Notes: generated from the sequence alone by a model not told the origin. A stretch of DNA of 64,000 bases from Candidatus Latescibacterota bacterium (GCA_022820485.1 JAJEFJ010000068.1:57291-121290), one strand, 5' to 3'; positions 46,082 to 56,433 are shown, counted from the first letter of the stretch. Made by a program: numbers and translations.

Positions 46082-46888
46082 ATGGCAAAAATCGGCGCAA
46101 TTCACTACAACTGGCCCGGCCTCGACCTCGAAGGCTTCGCCCGGCGGGCCAGCGAAATCGGCTATCGCCACTGCGAGTTGCAGATCGGCGATATCTGGGA
46201 TGGCGAATCCAACAACGGCGAGCAGACGGCCGAAGCCACGCGCGAGTTGTTGGCTAAATACGGGATGCAAGCCTCGGCGGTAGCGGCTGGCAACGACTTC
46301 CTGCAAGCTGACAGCCGCGACTTAGACGCGCAAATCGAGCGCTACCGCTACGTCTGCCAGATCATCCCCATAACCGGCACGGACATCGTGCGCTCGGACG
46401 GCGGTTGGAACCGCGACGGCGACGTCCCAGAGGACCAGTGGGACGCCATGCTACTCGAAGCCTTCAAGCGCTGCGCCGATTTTCTCGAAGAGTACGATGT
46501 GCGGATCGCCCTCGACAATCACGGGACTTCCACTAACGACGGCGACTGGCAACTAAGCCTGATCGAGCGCGTTGGCTCGGCTCGGCTCGGCGTCAATTTG
46601 GACACCATGAACTACCGCTGGTTCGGCCATGAGTTGGACCGGATTGACCATTTCTATGAAATACTGGCTCCGCATGTCTTTCACACCCACATAAAGGACG
46701 GAACTGGCTCGCGGCAAAATTACAAAGGGGCGGCATTGGGCGAGGGAGAAATCCATCTCGACCACGCGGTTCAGTGCCTCAAGTCGGCTGGCTACGATGG
46801 AGCTTGGACGGCTGAATACGAGGGGCCGGAGACCGAGGGACAGGTGGGATACGAAAAGTGCTACCAGTGGCTGGTGGCGAACGTCTGA
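46082..46888 (+). CDS. Sugar phosphate isomerase/epimerase (xylose isomerase-like TIM barrel)
   Basis: IALDNHGTSTNDGDWQLSLIERVGSARLGVNLDTMNY...HVFHTHIKD...WTAEYEGPE. Confidence 0.87.
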   Translation: MAKIGAIHYNWPGLDLEGFARRASEIGYRHCELQIGDIWDGESNNGEQTAEATRELLAKYGMQASAVAAGNDFLQADSRDLDAQIERYRYVCQIIPITGTDIVRSDGGWNRDGDVPEDQWDAMLLEAFKRCADFLEEYDVRIALDNHGTSTNDGDWQLSLIERVGSARLGVNLDTMNYRWFGHELDRIDHFYEILAPHVFHTHIKDGTGSRQNYKGAALGEGEIHLDHAVQCLKSAGYDGAWTAEYEGPETEGQVGYEKCYQWLVANV

Positions 46889-46980
46889 TCCTCGTTCTAC
46901 GTGCGATTTTTACTGTCCAAAATTTCGGCTAACTCGCGCGGTCTGGCAAAGATCGAAGATCAGGGCGCGGATCACCGGAT

Positions 46981-49900
46981 TTAACGAATCTGCTCGATTT
47001 TCTTGTCGAGCCGCTTGGGGGAAATCGGGTGGGCGGTGCCCAGCTCTTGGGCGAAGACCGAGACGCGATATTCCTCCAGCATCCAGCGCAATTCCTCGAT
47101 TTGGGCCGCTCGCTCGGGCGAATCGGTCTCCCCGGCGAGCTTTTCCAACTGGTTCTGGTACACCTCGATCAACTCGGCCTTCTGAGCGTCCTTGCGCGGG
47201 TCGGTCGCGGCGCGTTCGGCGCGCACCTCGATGGCTTTTAGATAGCGGAGCAGGTGGCTGAGACGGTGGAAGGGGACGCGGGCGAGGAAGTCGTCGGGCA
47301 GTAGCCGCTCCATGTCCGCGTCCAGCCCGCGATAGGACCGGCCTGAGAGGAGAATTTCGCGGCGGGCTTCGAGCAAGCTATCGACCAAGGAGATGAAGCG
47401 CGGGGCCAAGCCGCGCAGCCGTTGCTTGGCTTGCTCCAACACGGCGTCGAAATCCTCCTGGCGCAAGGGTAGGATTTGCTCGCGGTGGAAAAGATAGCGC
47501 TCGAGATGTTCAAATGCTTGGGTGCGCAGTTCTAGGGAACTGCCTTGGTAGCGCGCCTTGAACTGCGCCAACTCTTGGAGCTCGCGCTGGAGCCACGCCA
47601 ACTCGTCGCGCAACGCCAAGGCGCAGAGGCCCAAGAAACCCTCCCGCGAGCGGGCTTCGGCTTCGGCGCGGTTTTTGTAGAGCCGCAGCGACACGCCGCC
47701 TTCATCCCGGCGGAGGCCGGGCCAGCCATAGAGCGGCACCCCGCCCGCTTGGGTCACCTCTATTCGTTCGGGCGGGTCGCCGAAATCCCACGTAGTTATC
47801 CCTTCCCGTTCCCACTGTTGGGCCGCCTTTTTCCAAGCGTCGAGTTCGACGGGGGTATCGTGCTGTTCGAGGCGTTGAGCCAGTTGCTGCAAATCGCGGC
47901 CGGCCGCGACGGATTGCTCGTTGGTGCCTTGGATATCGACGCGCATCTTGAGGTGGTCGGGCAGGTCGTCGGCGTTCCAGTCCGACGCTTGGATTTGGAT
48001 ATGGTAGTGCTGGCGAATGTGATCTTGTAGGGACTCCAAAAAGGTGGGGTGCGTCGGCTTGAGCGCGGCCGCAATGCCCTTGGCCTTTGCCGGAATCGGC
48101 ACCAGTTGCTTGCGGATGGATTTGGGCAATGAGCGTAGCAGAGTGGTGATTTTCTCTTCGAGCAGGCCAGGTACTAACCATTCAAGTATTTCTGGATCGA
48201 CGGCGTGGGCTAGCTTGTAGGGCAATTTGACGGTGATGCCGTCCTCGTCTTGCCCCGGGCGATAGGCGTAGCTGAGGGCTAGTTTATTGCCGTCGAGGTC
48301 AAGTGCGTCTGGAAAGGCCTGCTGCTCGAAGTCGGTGCGAGTGGTGCCGAGCAAGTCTTCCTCCTGCATCATCAGGAAATCGTCGGCCTTGTCTTTGAGG
48401 AAGCGGTTGAGGTCGGGTAGCGAGGAAACATCGTCGAGGTACTGGGAGTAAAAGCGGGCGGCGGCCTCTTCGACGTGGACATCGGCCAAGCCGCGGGCGC
48501 GGGTCTGCCAAGTTTCGATCTTCTGACACAGGCGAATGTTGTGCGCGAGAAATTTGTGCCGAGTATGCACCGTTCCGGGCACCAATGCCTCGCGGATGAA
48601 TATCTCGGTGGCCTCGCGGGCGTTGATGCGGCTGTACGGGATGCGGCGGCTGAGCACTTCGAGGCCGTAGAGGGTCTGTTTTTCTCGCACTAGCACCCGC
48701 CCCGAGCGCGCATTGAAATAGGGTTGGTCGTACGAAGCGCGGCACAGGTGGCTGCCTAGCTCAGCGAGCCATTCGGGCTGGATGCGGGCGACAGTGCGGG
48801 CGAACAGGCGCGAGGTCTCGACGATCTCGGCCGCGACCAGCCAGCCGGGGGGGCCGCCGTTCTCGACTGGCTTCTTGCCCTTGTTGGAGCGGAAGAGTCC
48901 TGAGCCGGGGAAAATCATCACCTCGCGGCTGCGCGCTGCCTGATAGATATTGCCCTCCTCTTGACGCGCCACACTCGAAAGCAGGCCGGTGAGTACCGCG
49001 CGGTGAATCGCGTCGTACCCGGCGGGTTCGCGGTTGAAGCGGAAGCCTTTTATCTCGTTCAGCGTCTCGCGGATCTGCGCGTGGATGTCGCGCCACTCGC
49101 GCATCCGCATGTAGGAGAGGTAGTGCGCCTTGCAGAATTTGCGCAGTTGGTTCTGCGAGGCAGTTTCCACTTTGTCGTGATATGCGTTCCAGATGTTGAG
49201 ATAGGCGAGAAAATCGGAATTTTTGTCGTGGAACTGGCGGTGCATTTGGTCGGCCGCATCCTGCTCTTCGAGAGGCCGCTCGCGCGGATCTTGGATACTG
49301 ATGGCCGCAGCAATGACGAGCACTTCGGACAGGGCTTGCTCCTCGCGGGCTTGGAGTAGCATCCGCGAGACCGTGGGGTCGATGGGCAGGCGCGCCATGG
49401 CGCGGCCAATGGGAGTGAGTGCGCGGTTTTCGTCGAGGGCGTTGAGCTGGCTCAGGAGTTGGAACCCGCCGGCGATAGCGGCTTTTGCCGGGGGGTCGAT
49501 AAAGGGGAACGCCTCAATGTCCCCTAGCTTGAGGTTGATCATCCGCAGGATGACCTCGGCGAGATTGGCGCGCTGGATTTCGGGCTGGGTGTATTCGGGC
49601 CGCGAGAGAAAGTCCTGCTCCGAGTAGAGGCGAATGCACACCCCGTCCGCGACCCGCCCACAGCGGCCCTCCCGCTGGCGGGCGCTGCTCTGCGAAATGG
49701 GTTCAATGGGCAGGCGCTGGGTGTGCGTGCGGGGGTTGTAACGCGACAGGCGCGCCAAGCCCGTATCTACGACGTAGCGGATGCGGGGGATGGTCAGCGA
49801 AGTCTCGGCGATATTGGTGGCCAACACCACCCGGCGGTGGTCTCCCGGGGCGAATACGCGCTGCTGCTCCCCAGCGGTTAGGCGACCAAACAGCGGCAAG

Positions 49901-50853
49901 ATTTCAACGCCGCGCAACTTGCGCCCTTCGAGCCGCTCGCGGGTCTCGCGGATATCGCGCTCGGACGGCAGAAAGACCAACAGGTCGCCCTCCCGCGATG
50001 TGTGCAAAACTTCGTCCACCGCGCTGGCGGCCGCATCCAAATACGTGTAGTCGCCGCGGTCCTGCAGGATCTCGTCGAGCGGCCAATAGCGGACCTCGAC
50101 CGGGAACATCCGGCCCGAAACCTCGATGACCGGAGCATCGTCAAAAGCCTTAGAGAAGGTTTCGGTGTCAATGGTAGCCGAGGTGATGACGATCTTGAGA
50201 TCGGGCCGCTTGCGGCGCAGAAGCCGTAGATAGCCGAGCAGGAAGTCGATGTTGAGACTGCGCTCGTGGGCCTCATCGACGATAATGGTGTCGTATTCGA
50301 GCAGGTCGGGGTCGGTTTGGGTCTCGGCCAGCAGGATGCCGTCGGTCATTACCTTGATGCAGGTCTCGGGTGCGGTCTGATTGCGGAAGCGGATTTTGCA
50401 GCCGATATCGCGGCCGTAGGTCACCTTGAGTTCATCGGCCACGCGCTGAGCGATGGAGAGCGCGGCGACGCGGCGCGGCTGCGTGACGGCAATGCGAGCG
50501 GCCTCACCTCGGCCAGCCTCCAAGCAGATTTTGGGCAATTGCGTACTCTTGCCCGAGCCGGTCTCGCCGGCGACGACGACGACGGGATGTGCCTTGATCG
50601 CCGCGAGGATTTCGTCCCGGCGATCGCTGATGGGTAGGGCGGCTGGGTAAGTGGGGATTGGGCGGTTTTTGCGCCGCCGTTGGCGCAGACGAGCAGAGTT
50701 GCGAGCTTGATCTAAGAGGCGTTCGACCTCTTCGGGCTTGAGGCGGCGACGATTCAGACGGCGTTCGATGCGCACTCGATCCTGGAGCATACACTGAGGC
50801 AGGAGGGTTTTAAGCGCAGTGATCGGGTGGGGTTTGGTAGGCGATTGATTCAA
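46981..50853 (-). CDS. hrpA: ATP-dependent RNA helicase HrpA (DEAH box)
   Basis: VVAGETGSGKSTQLPKICLE, VDEAHERSLNIDFLLGYL, TSATIDTETFSKAF, ATNIAETSLTIPRIRYVVDTGL, QREGRCGRVADGVCIRLY; 1290 aa. Confidence 0.96.
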   Translation of the reverse strand: MNQSPTKPHPITALKTLLPQCMLQDRVRIERRLNRRRLKPEEVERLLDQARNSARLRQRRRKNRPIPTYPAALPISDRRDEILAAIKAHPVVVVAGETGSGKSTQLPKICLEAGRGEAARIAVTQPRRVAALSIAQRVADELKVTYGRDIGCKIRFRNQTAPETCIKVMTDGILLAETQTDPDLLEYDTIIVDEAHERSLNIDFLLGYLRLLRRKRPDLKIVITSATIDTETFSKAFDDAPVIEVSGRMFPVEVRYWPLDEILQDRGDYTYLDAAASAVDEVLHTSREGDLLVFLPSERDIRETRERLEGRKLRGVEILPLFGRLTAGEQQRVFAPGDHRRVVLATNIAETSLTIPRIRYVVDTGLARLSRYNPRTHTQRLPIEPISQSSARQREGRCGRVADGVCIRLYSEQDFLSRPEYTQPEIQRANLAEVILRMINLKLGDIEAFPFIDPPAKAAIAGGFQLLSQLNALDENRALTPIGRAMARLPIDPTVSRMLLQAREEQALSEVLVIAAAISIQDPRERPLEEQDAADQMHRQFHDKNSDFLAYLNIWNAYHDKVETASQNQLRKFCKAHYLSYMRMREWRDIHAQIRETLNEIKGFRFNREPAGYDAIHRAVLTGLLSSVARQEEGNIYQAARSREVMIFPGSGLFRSNKGKKPVENGGPPGWLVAAEIVETSRLFARTVARIQPEWLAELGSHLCRASYDQPYFNARSGRVLVREKQTLYGLEVLSRRIPYSRINAREATEIFIREALVPGTVHTRHKFLAHNIRLCQKIETWQTRARGLADVHVEEAAARFYSQYLDDVSSLPDLNRFLKDKADDFLMMQEEDLLGTTRTDFEQQAFPDALDLDGNKLALSYAYRPGQDEDGITVKLPYKLAHAVDPEILEWLVPGLLEEKITTLLRSLPKSIRKQLVPIPAKAKGIAAALKPTHPTFLESLQDHIRQHYHIQIQASDWNADDLPDHLKMRVDIQGTNEQSVAAGRDLQQLAQRLEQHDTPVELDAWKKAAQQWEREGITTWDFGDPPERIEVTQAGGVPLYGWPGLRRDEGGVSLRLYKNRAEAEARSREGFLGLCALALRDELAWLQRELQELAQFKARYQGSSLELRTQAFEHLERYLFHREQILPLRQEDFDAVLEQAKQRLRGLAPRFISLVDSLLEARREILLSGRSYRGLDADMERLLPDDFLARVPFHRLSHLLRYLKAIEVRAERAATDPRKDAQKAELIEVYQNQLEKLAGETDSPERAAQIEELRWMLEEYRVSVFAQELGTAHPISPKRLDKKIEQIR

Positions 50854-50929
50854 AATTTACAAGAGGTTACGGCATTTGTATCGGCGTACAAAATGTACGG
50901 TAGGGGCCGTATGGTGGCAAATGCGAGGG

Positions 50930-50963
50930 CAAAGTATTACTTTCTTGAAAAAGTAATACTTTG
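50930..50963. promoter_or_regulatory. Perfect 14-bp inverted repeat upstream of AbrB/PIN module (candidate operator)
   Basis: CAAAGTATTACTTT (50930-50943) CTTGAA AAAGTAATACTTTG (50950-50963). Confidence 0.6.
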
Positions 50964-50990
50964 ATCGTGTTTCGCAAAAGGAGTGCAAGG

Positions 50991-51218
50991 ATGTCCCGAA
51001 TGACGAGCAAAGGACAGGTGACCATTCCCAAAAATATCCGCCAAGTATTGGGAGTCAAACCGGGCGACCAAGTAGAATTTGAACTGCTGCCTGATCGGCG
51101 AGTGATGGTCAAGCCGGTGTTGGCTACCGCTGTGTTTGAACGCTACGTCGGCTACTTGGCGACCAAAGACGGTGCAGACCCGGATCGCATCGTCGCTCAG
51201 CTCAGGGACGACGAATGA
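50991..51218 (+). CDS. AbrB/SpoVT (MazE-like) antitoxin
   Basis: MSRMTSKGQVTIPKNIRQVLGVKPGDQVEFELLPDRRVMVKPV. Confidence 0.92.
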   Translation: MSRMTSKGQVTIPKNIRQVLGVKPGDQVEFELLPDRRVMVKPVLATAVFERYVGYLATKDGADPDRIVAQLRDDE

Positions 51219-51688
51219 TCACCGCCGTTGATACCAACGTCTTTTTGGATTTGTTGATTCCCAATGCGCGTTTTGTGGATGCGTCTAAGGTCAAACTGGA
51301 AAAGGCCCACGACGAGGGGGGGTTGATTATATGCGAGATCGTCTGGGCAGAGTTGGCCTCGCAGTTTGCGGAACAGACCGCAATAGAGGCTTTTTTGCGC
51401 GATACCGGGATTCGGCGAGTGCCAGCGACCGAGGACGCCTTATTTACCGCCGGGCTAGCTTGGAAAACTTATCGCAAGCGGAGAGAAGACGGATGGCGCT
51501 GTGCAGCGTGTAGCCGCGTACAGCGCGAAGTGCAATGCGACCAGTGCGGTGCGCGATTGCGCGGTCGGCAGCACATCGTTAGCGACTTTCTCATCGGTGC
51601 CCACGCCCTGCACCAAGCCGACCGGCTGTTGAGCCGGGATCGCGGATTTTACGCGACCTACTTTGGGGAACTGACGCTGATGGTCTAA
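51215..51688 (+). CDS. PIN-domain (VapC-like) toxin with internal zinc ribbon
   Basis: MITAVDTNVFLDLLIP...IICEIVWAELASQF...GWRCAACSRVQREVQCDQCGARLRGRQHIVSDFLIGAHAL...LLSRDRGFY. Confidence 0.88.
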   Translation: MITAVDTNVFLDLLIPNARFVDASKVKLEKAHDEGGLIICEIVWAELASQFAEQTAIEAFLRDTGIRRVPATEDALFTAGLAWKTYRKRREDGWRCAACSRVQREVQCDQCGARLRGRQHIVSDFLIGAHALHQADRLLSRDRGFYATYFGELTLMV

Positions 51689-51693
51689 GAAGC

Positions 51694-52962
51694 TCATGCC
51701 TCGGTACGCCACAGGCGCGGTATCGGGCTGGTGGCTTGCTGCTCGGGCAGGTGCCAGTATTCGGCTTCTGGCGGGACCTCTTGTAGATGCGGGCAGGTCA
51801 TACCGTGGCGATCCCACACCACCTCGCCGGCGCACAAGGTCAGCGCGCATTCGAGGCGGTGCCGGGCTTCGATGCAGGCCCAGCCGCAGTCGCGAAAGTA
51901 GAAGTTGCCCTCGAGGACGCCCAGCACGGCGATGTCGGCTTCAGAGCCGGGCGTCAAAGTTCCTAACTCGGGTCGGCGAATGGCGCTGGCGGGCGTGACG
52001 GTAGAGCGGTAGATCACTTCCTGTAAGGACATGTTCATAGCCAAGCACTTGGACATGGTGTCGAGCATGGAGTGAACGTGGCCGTTGATATTACCCATGT
52101 GCAGGTCGGTGCTAATGGAATCGGGCGGGAAGCCGTCGGCAATGGCCGGCATGGCAGCGCGGTACCAGAAGCTGGCCGCCCCGTGGCCGAGGTCGAAGTG
52201 AATGCCCCTGTCGCGCGCCTCGTGCATGTAGTCGTACACCTCGCCGTCTTCATCGACGACGGGGAACTGGCGGGCAAAGACGTGCGTGTGAATATCGCCG
52301 GGGCGCAGGTGCTTGAGGATGAGATCGGGATAGGAGCGCTCGGGCGGGCGCGGCCAAAAGTCAACCATCACCGGCATTTTACAGCGCTCGCCGGCCTCGA
52401 CGGCCGCATCAACTGAGGCCCAAGGCGGATGTTCGTCGTCAAAGGGCTTGGTGGTCCAATAGTGGGCGGTCTTGATGCCGACGCACACCTCGTCGTGGGC
52501 CGCAGCCATCTCGGCCGCCCGTTGGGGATCGAGGTTGGCGACGACTTGTTCGGGAGGGCCCATGCCTGGGGCGGCAATGTTGACATAGGCAAACATGCGG
52601 GTCTTGGAGTGGTCGATCACGGTCTCGCGGAAGTGCTCAAACTCCTCGGCCCCGGCCGTGCCCGTATCGACGCAGGTGGTTACACCCTCCTTGAGGAAGT
52701 GGGCGTCGGCGTTGAGGCTACCCACCATCCCGCCGGATTGGCGGCCGCGGGTATGGTACGTATGGACGTGGATGTCGAGCAGGCCCGGCACGACGACGAG
52801 ATTGCCCACGTCGATAACGCGGTGGGCGTCCGCCGGGGAAATGTCCGCTTCAACGCGAGCGATGCGGCCGTCGAGTACGCCGACGTCGACAACGCCGTCA
52901 ATACCGTTGGCAGGGTCGATTACGTGGCCACCTTTGAGCAGCATTTCGAGCTTGCGAGGCAT
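51694..52962 (-). CDS. Amidohydrolase family protein (dihydroorotase-like)
   Basis: MLLKGGHVIDPANGIDGVVDVGVLDGRIARVE, VVPGLLDIHVHTYH, GVTTCVDTGTAG, ISTDLHMGNING, ELGTLTPGSEADIAVL. Confidence 0.87.
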   Translation of the reverse strand: MPRKLEMLLKGGHVIDPANGIDGVVDVGVLDGRIARVEADISPADAHRVIDVGNLVVVPGLLDIHVHTYHTRGRQSGGMVGSLNADAHFLKEGVTTCVDTGTAGAEEFEHFRETVIDHSKTRMFAYVNIAAPGMGPPEQVVANLDPQRAAEMAAAHDEVCVGIKTAHYWTTKPFDDEHPPWASVDAAVEAGERCKMPVMVDFWPRPPERSYPDLILKHLRPGDIHTHVFARQFPVVDEDGEVYDYMHEARDRGIHFDLGHGAASFWYRAAMPAIADGFPPDSISTDLHMGNINGHVHSMLDTMSKCLAMNMSLQEVIYRSTVTPASAIRRPELGTLTPGSEADIAVLGVLEGNFYFRDCGWACIEARHRLECALTLCAGEVVWDRHGMTCPHLQEVPPEAEYWHLPEQQATSPIPRLWRTEA

Positions 52963-53095
52963 GGTTTTTTCGTTTCGGATGTTGTAGTGAGAATCAAAAA
53001 GTAGGCTGGGGCAAAAGGAGGGGCAAATGAGGTTGTTGACAATGGTCAGATACTTAGAGTACAATTATCGAATTATAGCGTATATTCAATAGCAA

Positions 53096-54415
53096 ATGCG
53101 ACACCTTATCTACACACTCCTAATTTTGTCGGCCAGCAGCGCCCACGCTCAGACCGTCTATCGCGTCCACCTCAAGCTAGAGGGTATGATCGACCCGGGC
53201 GTGGCGGCCTTTGTCGAGCGCGTGATCGCCGACGCCGACGAAACCGAGGCCGACGCCATCGTCTTTGAGATCGACACCTTTGGCGGGCGCGTCGATGCGG
53301 CCACTGTGATCCGCGACGCCATCCTCGACGCCGAAACCCTGACCATCGCCTTTATCAATAAGCGGGCGATTTCGGCCGGGGCACTCATCTCGCTGGCTTG
53401 CGACAAGATCGTCATGACGCAAGCATCGACCATGGGCGCGACCACCCCGGTCGATGCCACGGGCGACAAAGCTAGCGACAAAATAACCTCTTATATGCGC
53501 GCCGAGATGCGCGCCACGGCCGAGCGCACCGGCCGCAACGTCAAGATCGCCGAGGCCATGGTCGATGAGCGCGTCGAGGTGCCGGGCCTGAGCGCCGAAG
53601 CGGGCCGGCCAGCGACTCTGACCACTGAGCAGGCGCTCAACTACCAGATGGCCGACGAGACGGCCGAGACGCTAATCGAACTGTTGCGCATCTACGATCT
53701 AGGCGAGGCCGAAATCGTCGAAGTCGAACTCAATTGGACCGAGCACGTCTTGCGTATGTTGACCCACCCGGTCGTCACTTCGATCTTGCTGGCCGTGGCC
53801 ATGTTCGGCTTAATCGCCGAGGTGCGCACCCCCGGTTGGGGCTTGGGCGGCACGCTGGCGCTAGTGGCGCTGGGCCTTTTCTTTGGCAGCCACTTGATCG
53901 TCCACTTGGCCGAGTGGCAGGAATTGGCGCTCTTTGCCGTCGGCGCGACGCTTTTGGTCGTCGAATTGGTGGCCATTCCGGGCTTTGGCATTGTGGGTGC
54001 GTTGGGTATCGGCGCGATGATTGCGAGCGTGGTGATTACCCAATTGGGCGATTTTCAATTGTGGAGTTTCGAGGAAATCGTCTCGGTGATCGGGCGTCTC
54101 GCTGGCTCGATGATCGGCGCGTTTGTACTCTCGCTCATCGTTTTGCGCTCCCTGCCCAAGTTCGCCGCCTTCAACCGCCTCGTACTCCACAACGAAATCA
54201 AAGCCGCCGACGGGTACACGTCCTCCTCGCGCAAGACCGACGACGAGCTGTTGGGCAAGGAGGGGGTTACAGTCAGCTACCTGCGGCCCTCGGGTATCGC
54301 CCTGTTGGGGGGCAAGCGGCTCACCGTGATCGCCGAGGGCGAATTCATCGAGGCGCAACGGCCCATTAAAGTAGTAGAAGCGCGCGGCAGTCGCGTGGTG
54401 GTGAAGGCGCTATGA
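53096..54415 (+). CDS. NfeD family membrane serine protease (ClpP-like)
   Basis: FEIDTFGGRVDAATVIRDAI, INKRAISAGALISLACDKIVMTQASTMGATTPV, TM region and NfeD C-terminal domain. Confidence 0.9.
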   Translation: MRHLIYTLLILSASSAHAQTVYRVHLKLEGMIDPGVAAFVERVIADADETEADAIVFEIDTFGGRVDAATVIRDAILDAETLTIAFINKRAISAGALISLACDKIVMTQASTMGATTPVDATGDKASDKITSYMRAEMRATAERTGRNVKIAEAMVDERVEVPGLSAEAGRPATLTTEQALNYQMADETAETLIELLRIYDLGEAEIVEVELNWTEHVLRMLTHPVVTSILLAVAMFGLIAEVRTPGWGLGGTLALVALGLFFGSHLIVHLAEWQELALFAVGATLLVVELVAIPGFGIVGALGIGAMIASVVITQLGDFQLWSFEEIVSVIGRLAGSMIGAFVLSLIVLRSLPKFAAFNRLVLHNEIKAADGYTSSSRKTDDELLGKEGVTVSYLRPSGIALLGGKRLTVIAEGEFIEAQRPIKVVEARGSRVVVKAL

Positions 54416-54921
54416 GCTTTCTGGGAGGGGAGATGTTGGAATGGGTTTATTCGCTGGCCTTGCTAGTGCTCGGCTTTGTGCTGGTGCTCTTGGAAATTTT
54501 CGTTATCCCAGGGCTCAACATCTTCGGCATCGTTGGTTTGCTGACCGCGGTCGCCGGCATTGCCTATGCCTATATAAACATGGGTGGCTTGGCGGCTGGC
54601 GTCGTGGCGGGGGTGGGGCTTGTGGGCACCGCCATCTTGGTGCGGCTGATGCTCAAGGTCCGCGCTTGGAACCGCTTGGTACTCAACGATGGCATGACGC
54701 GCAAGGCCGGCTACGATTCGGTCAAGCCGGGCCGCGAGTCATTGCTCGGGCAGACGGGCGAGGCGATTACGACGCTGCGGCCAGCGGGGCGGGCGCAATT
54801 TGGCGAACGGGTAGTCGACGTAGTCAGCGAAGGTGCCTATATTGAACGCGGTGAGCAGGTCGAGGTATTAAAAGTAGCTGGCAACAGAGTAGTAGTTCAG
54901 TCAGTCCAGTCCGAATCTTAG
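54412..54921 (+). CDS. NfeD-like protein, short form
   Basis: LVLLEIFVIPGLNIFGIVGLLTAVAGIAYAY..., LLGQTGEAITTLRPAGRAQFGERVVDVVSEGAYIERGEQVEVLKVAGNRVVV. Confidence 0.87.
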   Translation: MSFLGGEMLEWVYSLALLVLGFVLVLLEIFVIPGLNIFGIVGLLTAVAGIAYAYINMGGLAAGVVAGVGLVGTAILVRLMLKVRAWNRLVLNDGMTRKAGYDSVKPGRESLLGQTGEAITTLRPAGRAQFGERVVDVVSEGAYIERGEQVEVLKVAGNRVVVQSVQSES

Positions 54922-54945
54922 TTCACTCCTTTCAAGGAGCTAATA

Positions 54946-55926
54946 ATGGAAGTCCTGTTTTTGGTCTTGGTGCTTTTCGGCATCATCATCTTTTTGTCGC
55001 TCTTCACCTATTTCATTCCGGTGGGGCTGTGGATTTCGGCCTATTTCGCCGGAGTCAGGGTGGCGATTTTCAAGGACTTGGTGGGTATGCGCCTGCGCAA
55101 GGTGCCACCGCGCCAGATCGTCGGCCCCAAAATCAGCGCCGCTAAGGCGGGGCTGGATGTCGGCTTGGAGAGCATGGAAGCCCACTACTTGGCCGGCGGC
55201 AACGTCAACGCGGTGATTTTAGCGCTGATTTCGGCCGACAAGGCCAACATCGATCTGAGCTTCGAGCGGGCCGCGAGCATCGACTTGGCTGGCCGCGACG
55301 TGCTCGACGCGGTCAAAGTCAGCGTCAATCCCAAGGTGATCAACACGCCCCTGATTGCGGCGATTGCCAAGGACGGCATTCAGGTCAAGGCCACCTGCCG
55401 GGTGACCGTGCGCGCCAATATCGACCGCTTGGTCGGCGGCGCCGGCGAGGAGACGATCATCGCCCGCGTCGGCGAAGGGATCGTCACCACCATCGGCTCG
55501 GCTTCGACGCACAAAGAGGTGCTCGAAAATCCCGATCTGATCTCCCGACGCGTGCTGGAAAAGGGCCTCGACTCGGAGACCGCCTTTGAGATCCTCTCGA
55601 TTGATATCGCCGATGTCGATGTGGGCGAGAATATCGGCGCTAAGTTGCAGACCGATCAGGCGGATGCCGATCTCAAAATCGCCCAAGCCAAGGCCGAGGA
55701 ACGCCGGGCCATGGCCCAGGCGCGCGAGCAGGAGATGACCGCCCAAGTCGTGGAAATGGAATCGCGAGTCAAGGAAGCCGAAGCCGAGGTGCCGCGCGCG
55801 ATGGCCGAGGCCTTCCGCGAGGGCAACCTGGGTATCATGGACTACTACCGCATGCGCAATATCCAAGCCGACACGGACATGCGCGACTCGATTTCCGAAA
55901 GCGGCGAGGAACGCGATAATAACTAG
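54946..55926 (+). CDS. floA: Flotillin-like protein FloA (UPF0365 family)
   Basis: [87 protein letters not shown]. Confidence 0.94.
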   Translation: MEVLFLVLVLFGIIIFLSLFTYFIPVGLWISAYFAGVRVAIFKDLVGMRLRKVPPRQIVGPKISAAKAGLDVGLESMEAHYLAGGNVNAVILALISADKANIDLSFERAASIDLAGRDVLDAVKVSVNPKVINTPLIAAIAKDGIQVKATCRVTVRANIDRLVGGAGEETIIARVGEGIVTTIGSASTHKEVLENPDLISRRVLEKGLDSETAFEILSIDIADVDVGENIGAKLQTDQADADLKIAQAKAEERRAMAQAREQEMTAQVVEMESRVKEAEAEVPRAMAEAFREGNLGIMDYYRMRNIQADTDMRDSISESGEERDNN

Positions 55927-55929
55927 TCC

Positions 55930-56424
55930 ATGGAACTCCTACTCTTTACCCTCGCCATACTGTTCAGCATATTTTCGGCGCTGATGGAGCGTCGCAGACG
56001 CCGCAAACAAGTTGAAGAGGCACAACGGCAGCACGCCGAGGTCGACCAGCAGCACGCCGAGGTCAATCCGGCTGCGCCCGTTGTCGCCGAGGAGGCGAAG
56101 GCGAAGGAAGAAGAGCCGACCTTTGGCTGGCCGTTTGACGGCGATCCTTTTGAGGAGCCGGTTCTCGCCGAGGCCGATCCGGCCGAGGCTGAGAGGGAGG
56201 CGCTAGAAGCCGAGCGGCAAGCTCTAGAGGCTGAGCGGCGTACTGTGGCGGCCGAAAAGCTGGCCATGGAGCGGCTAAAGGAGACCAAGCCCCAAGAGTC
56301 AGGCGAGAGGCGGCGACCTCGGCGCACCCGGAGTCGCTGGTTCCTCACCCCTCAGACGGCGCGCGATGCGATCGTCTATATGGAAATTCTCGGCAAGCCG
56401 AAGAGCGAACGAGAGGAGTGGTAA
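55930..56424 (+). CDS. Hypothetical membrane-anchored coiled-coil protein
   Basis: Short hydrophobic N-terminus then charged Glu/Ala-rich coiled coil; last gene of the NfeD/FloA run. Confidence 0.6.
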   Translation: MELLLFTLAILFSIFSALMERRRRRKQVEEAQRQHAEVDQQHAEVNPAAPVVAEEAKAKEEEPTFGWPFDGDPFEEPVLAEADPAEAEREALEAERQALEAERRTVAAEKLAMERLKETKPQESGERRRPRRTRSRWFLTPQTARDAIVYMEILGKPKSEREEW

Positions 56425-56433
56425 ATGGTATAA

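Noticed and set aside
50899-50920. Possible degenerate GTAGGGGC repeat copy (GTAGGGGCCGTATGGTGGC)
   Set aside because: Only the left arm matches and no paired right arm; likely chance.
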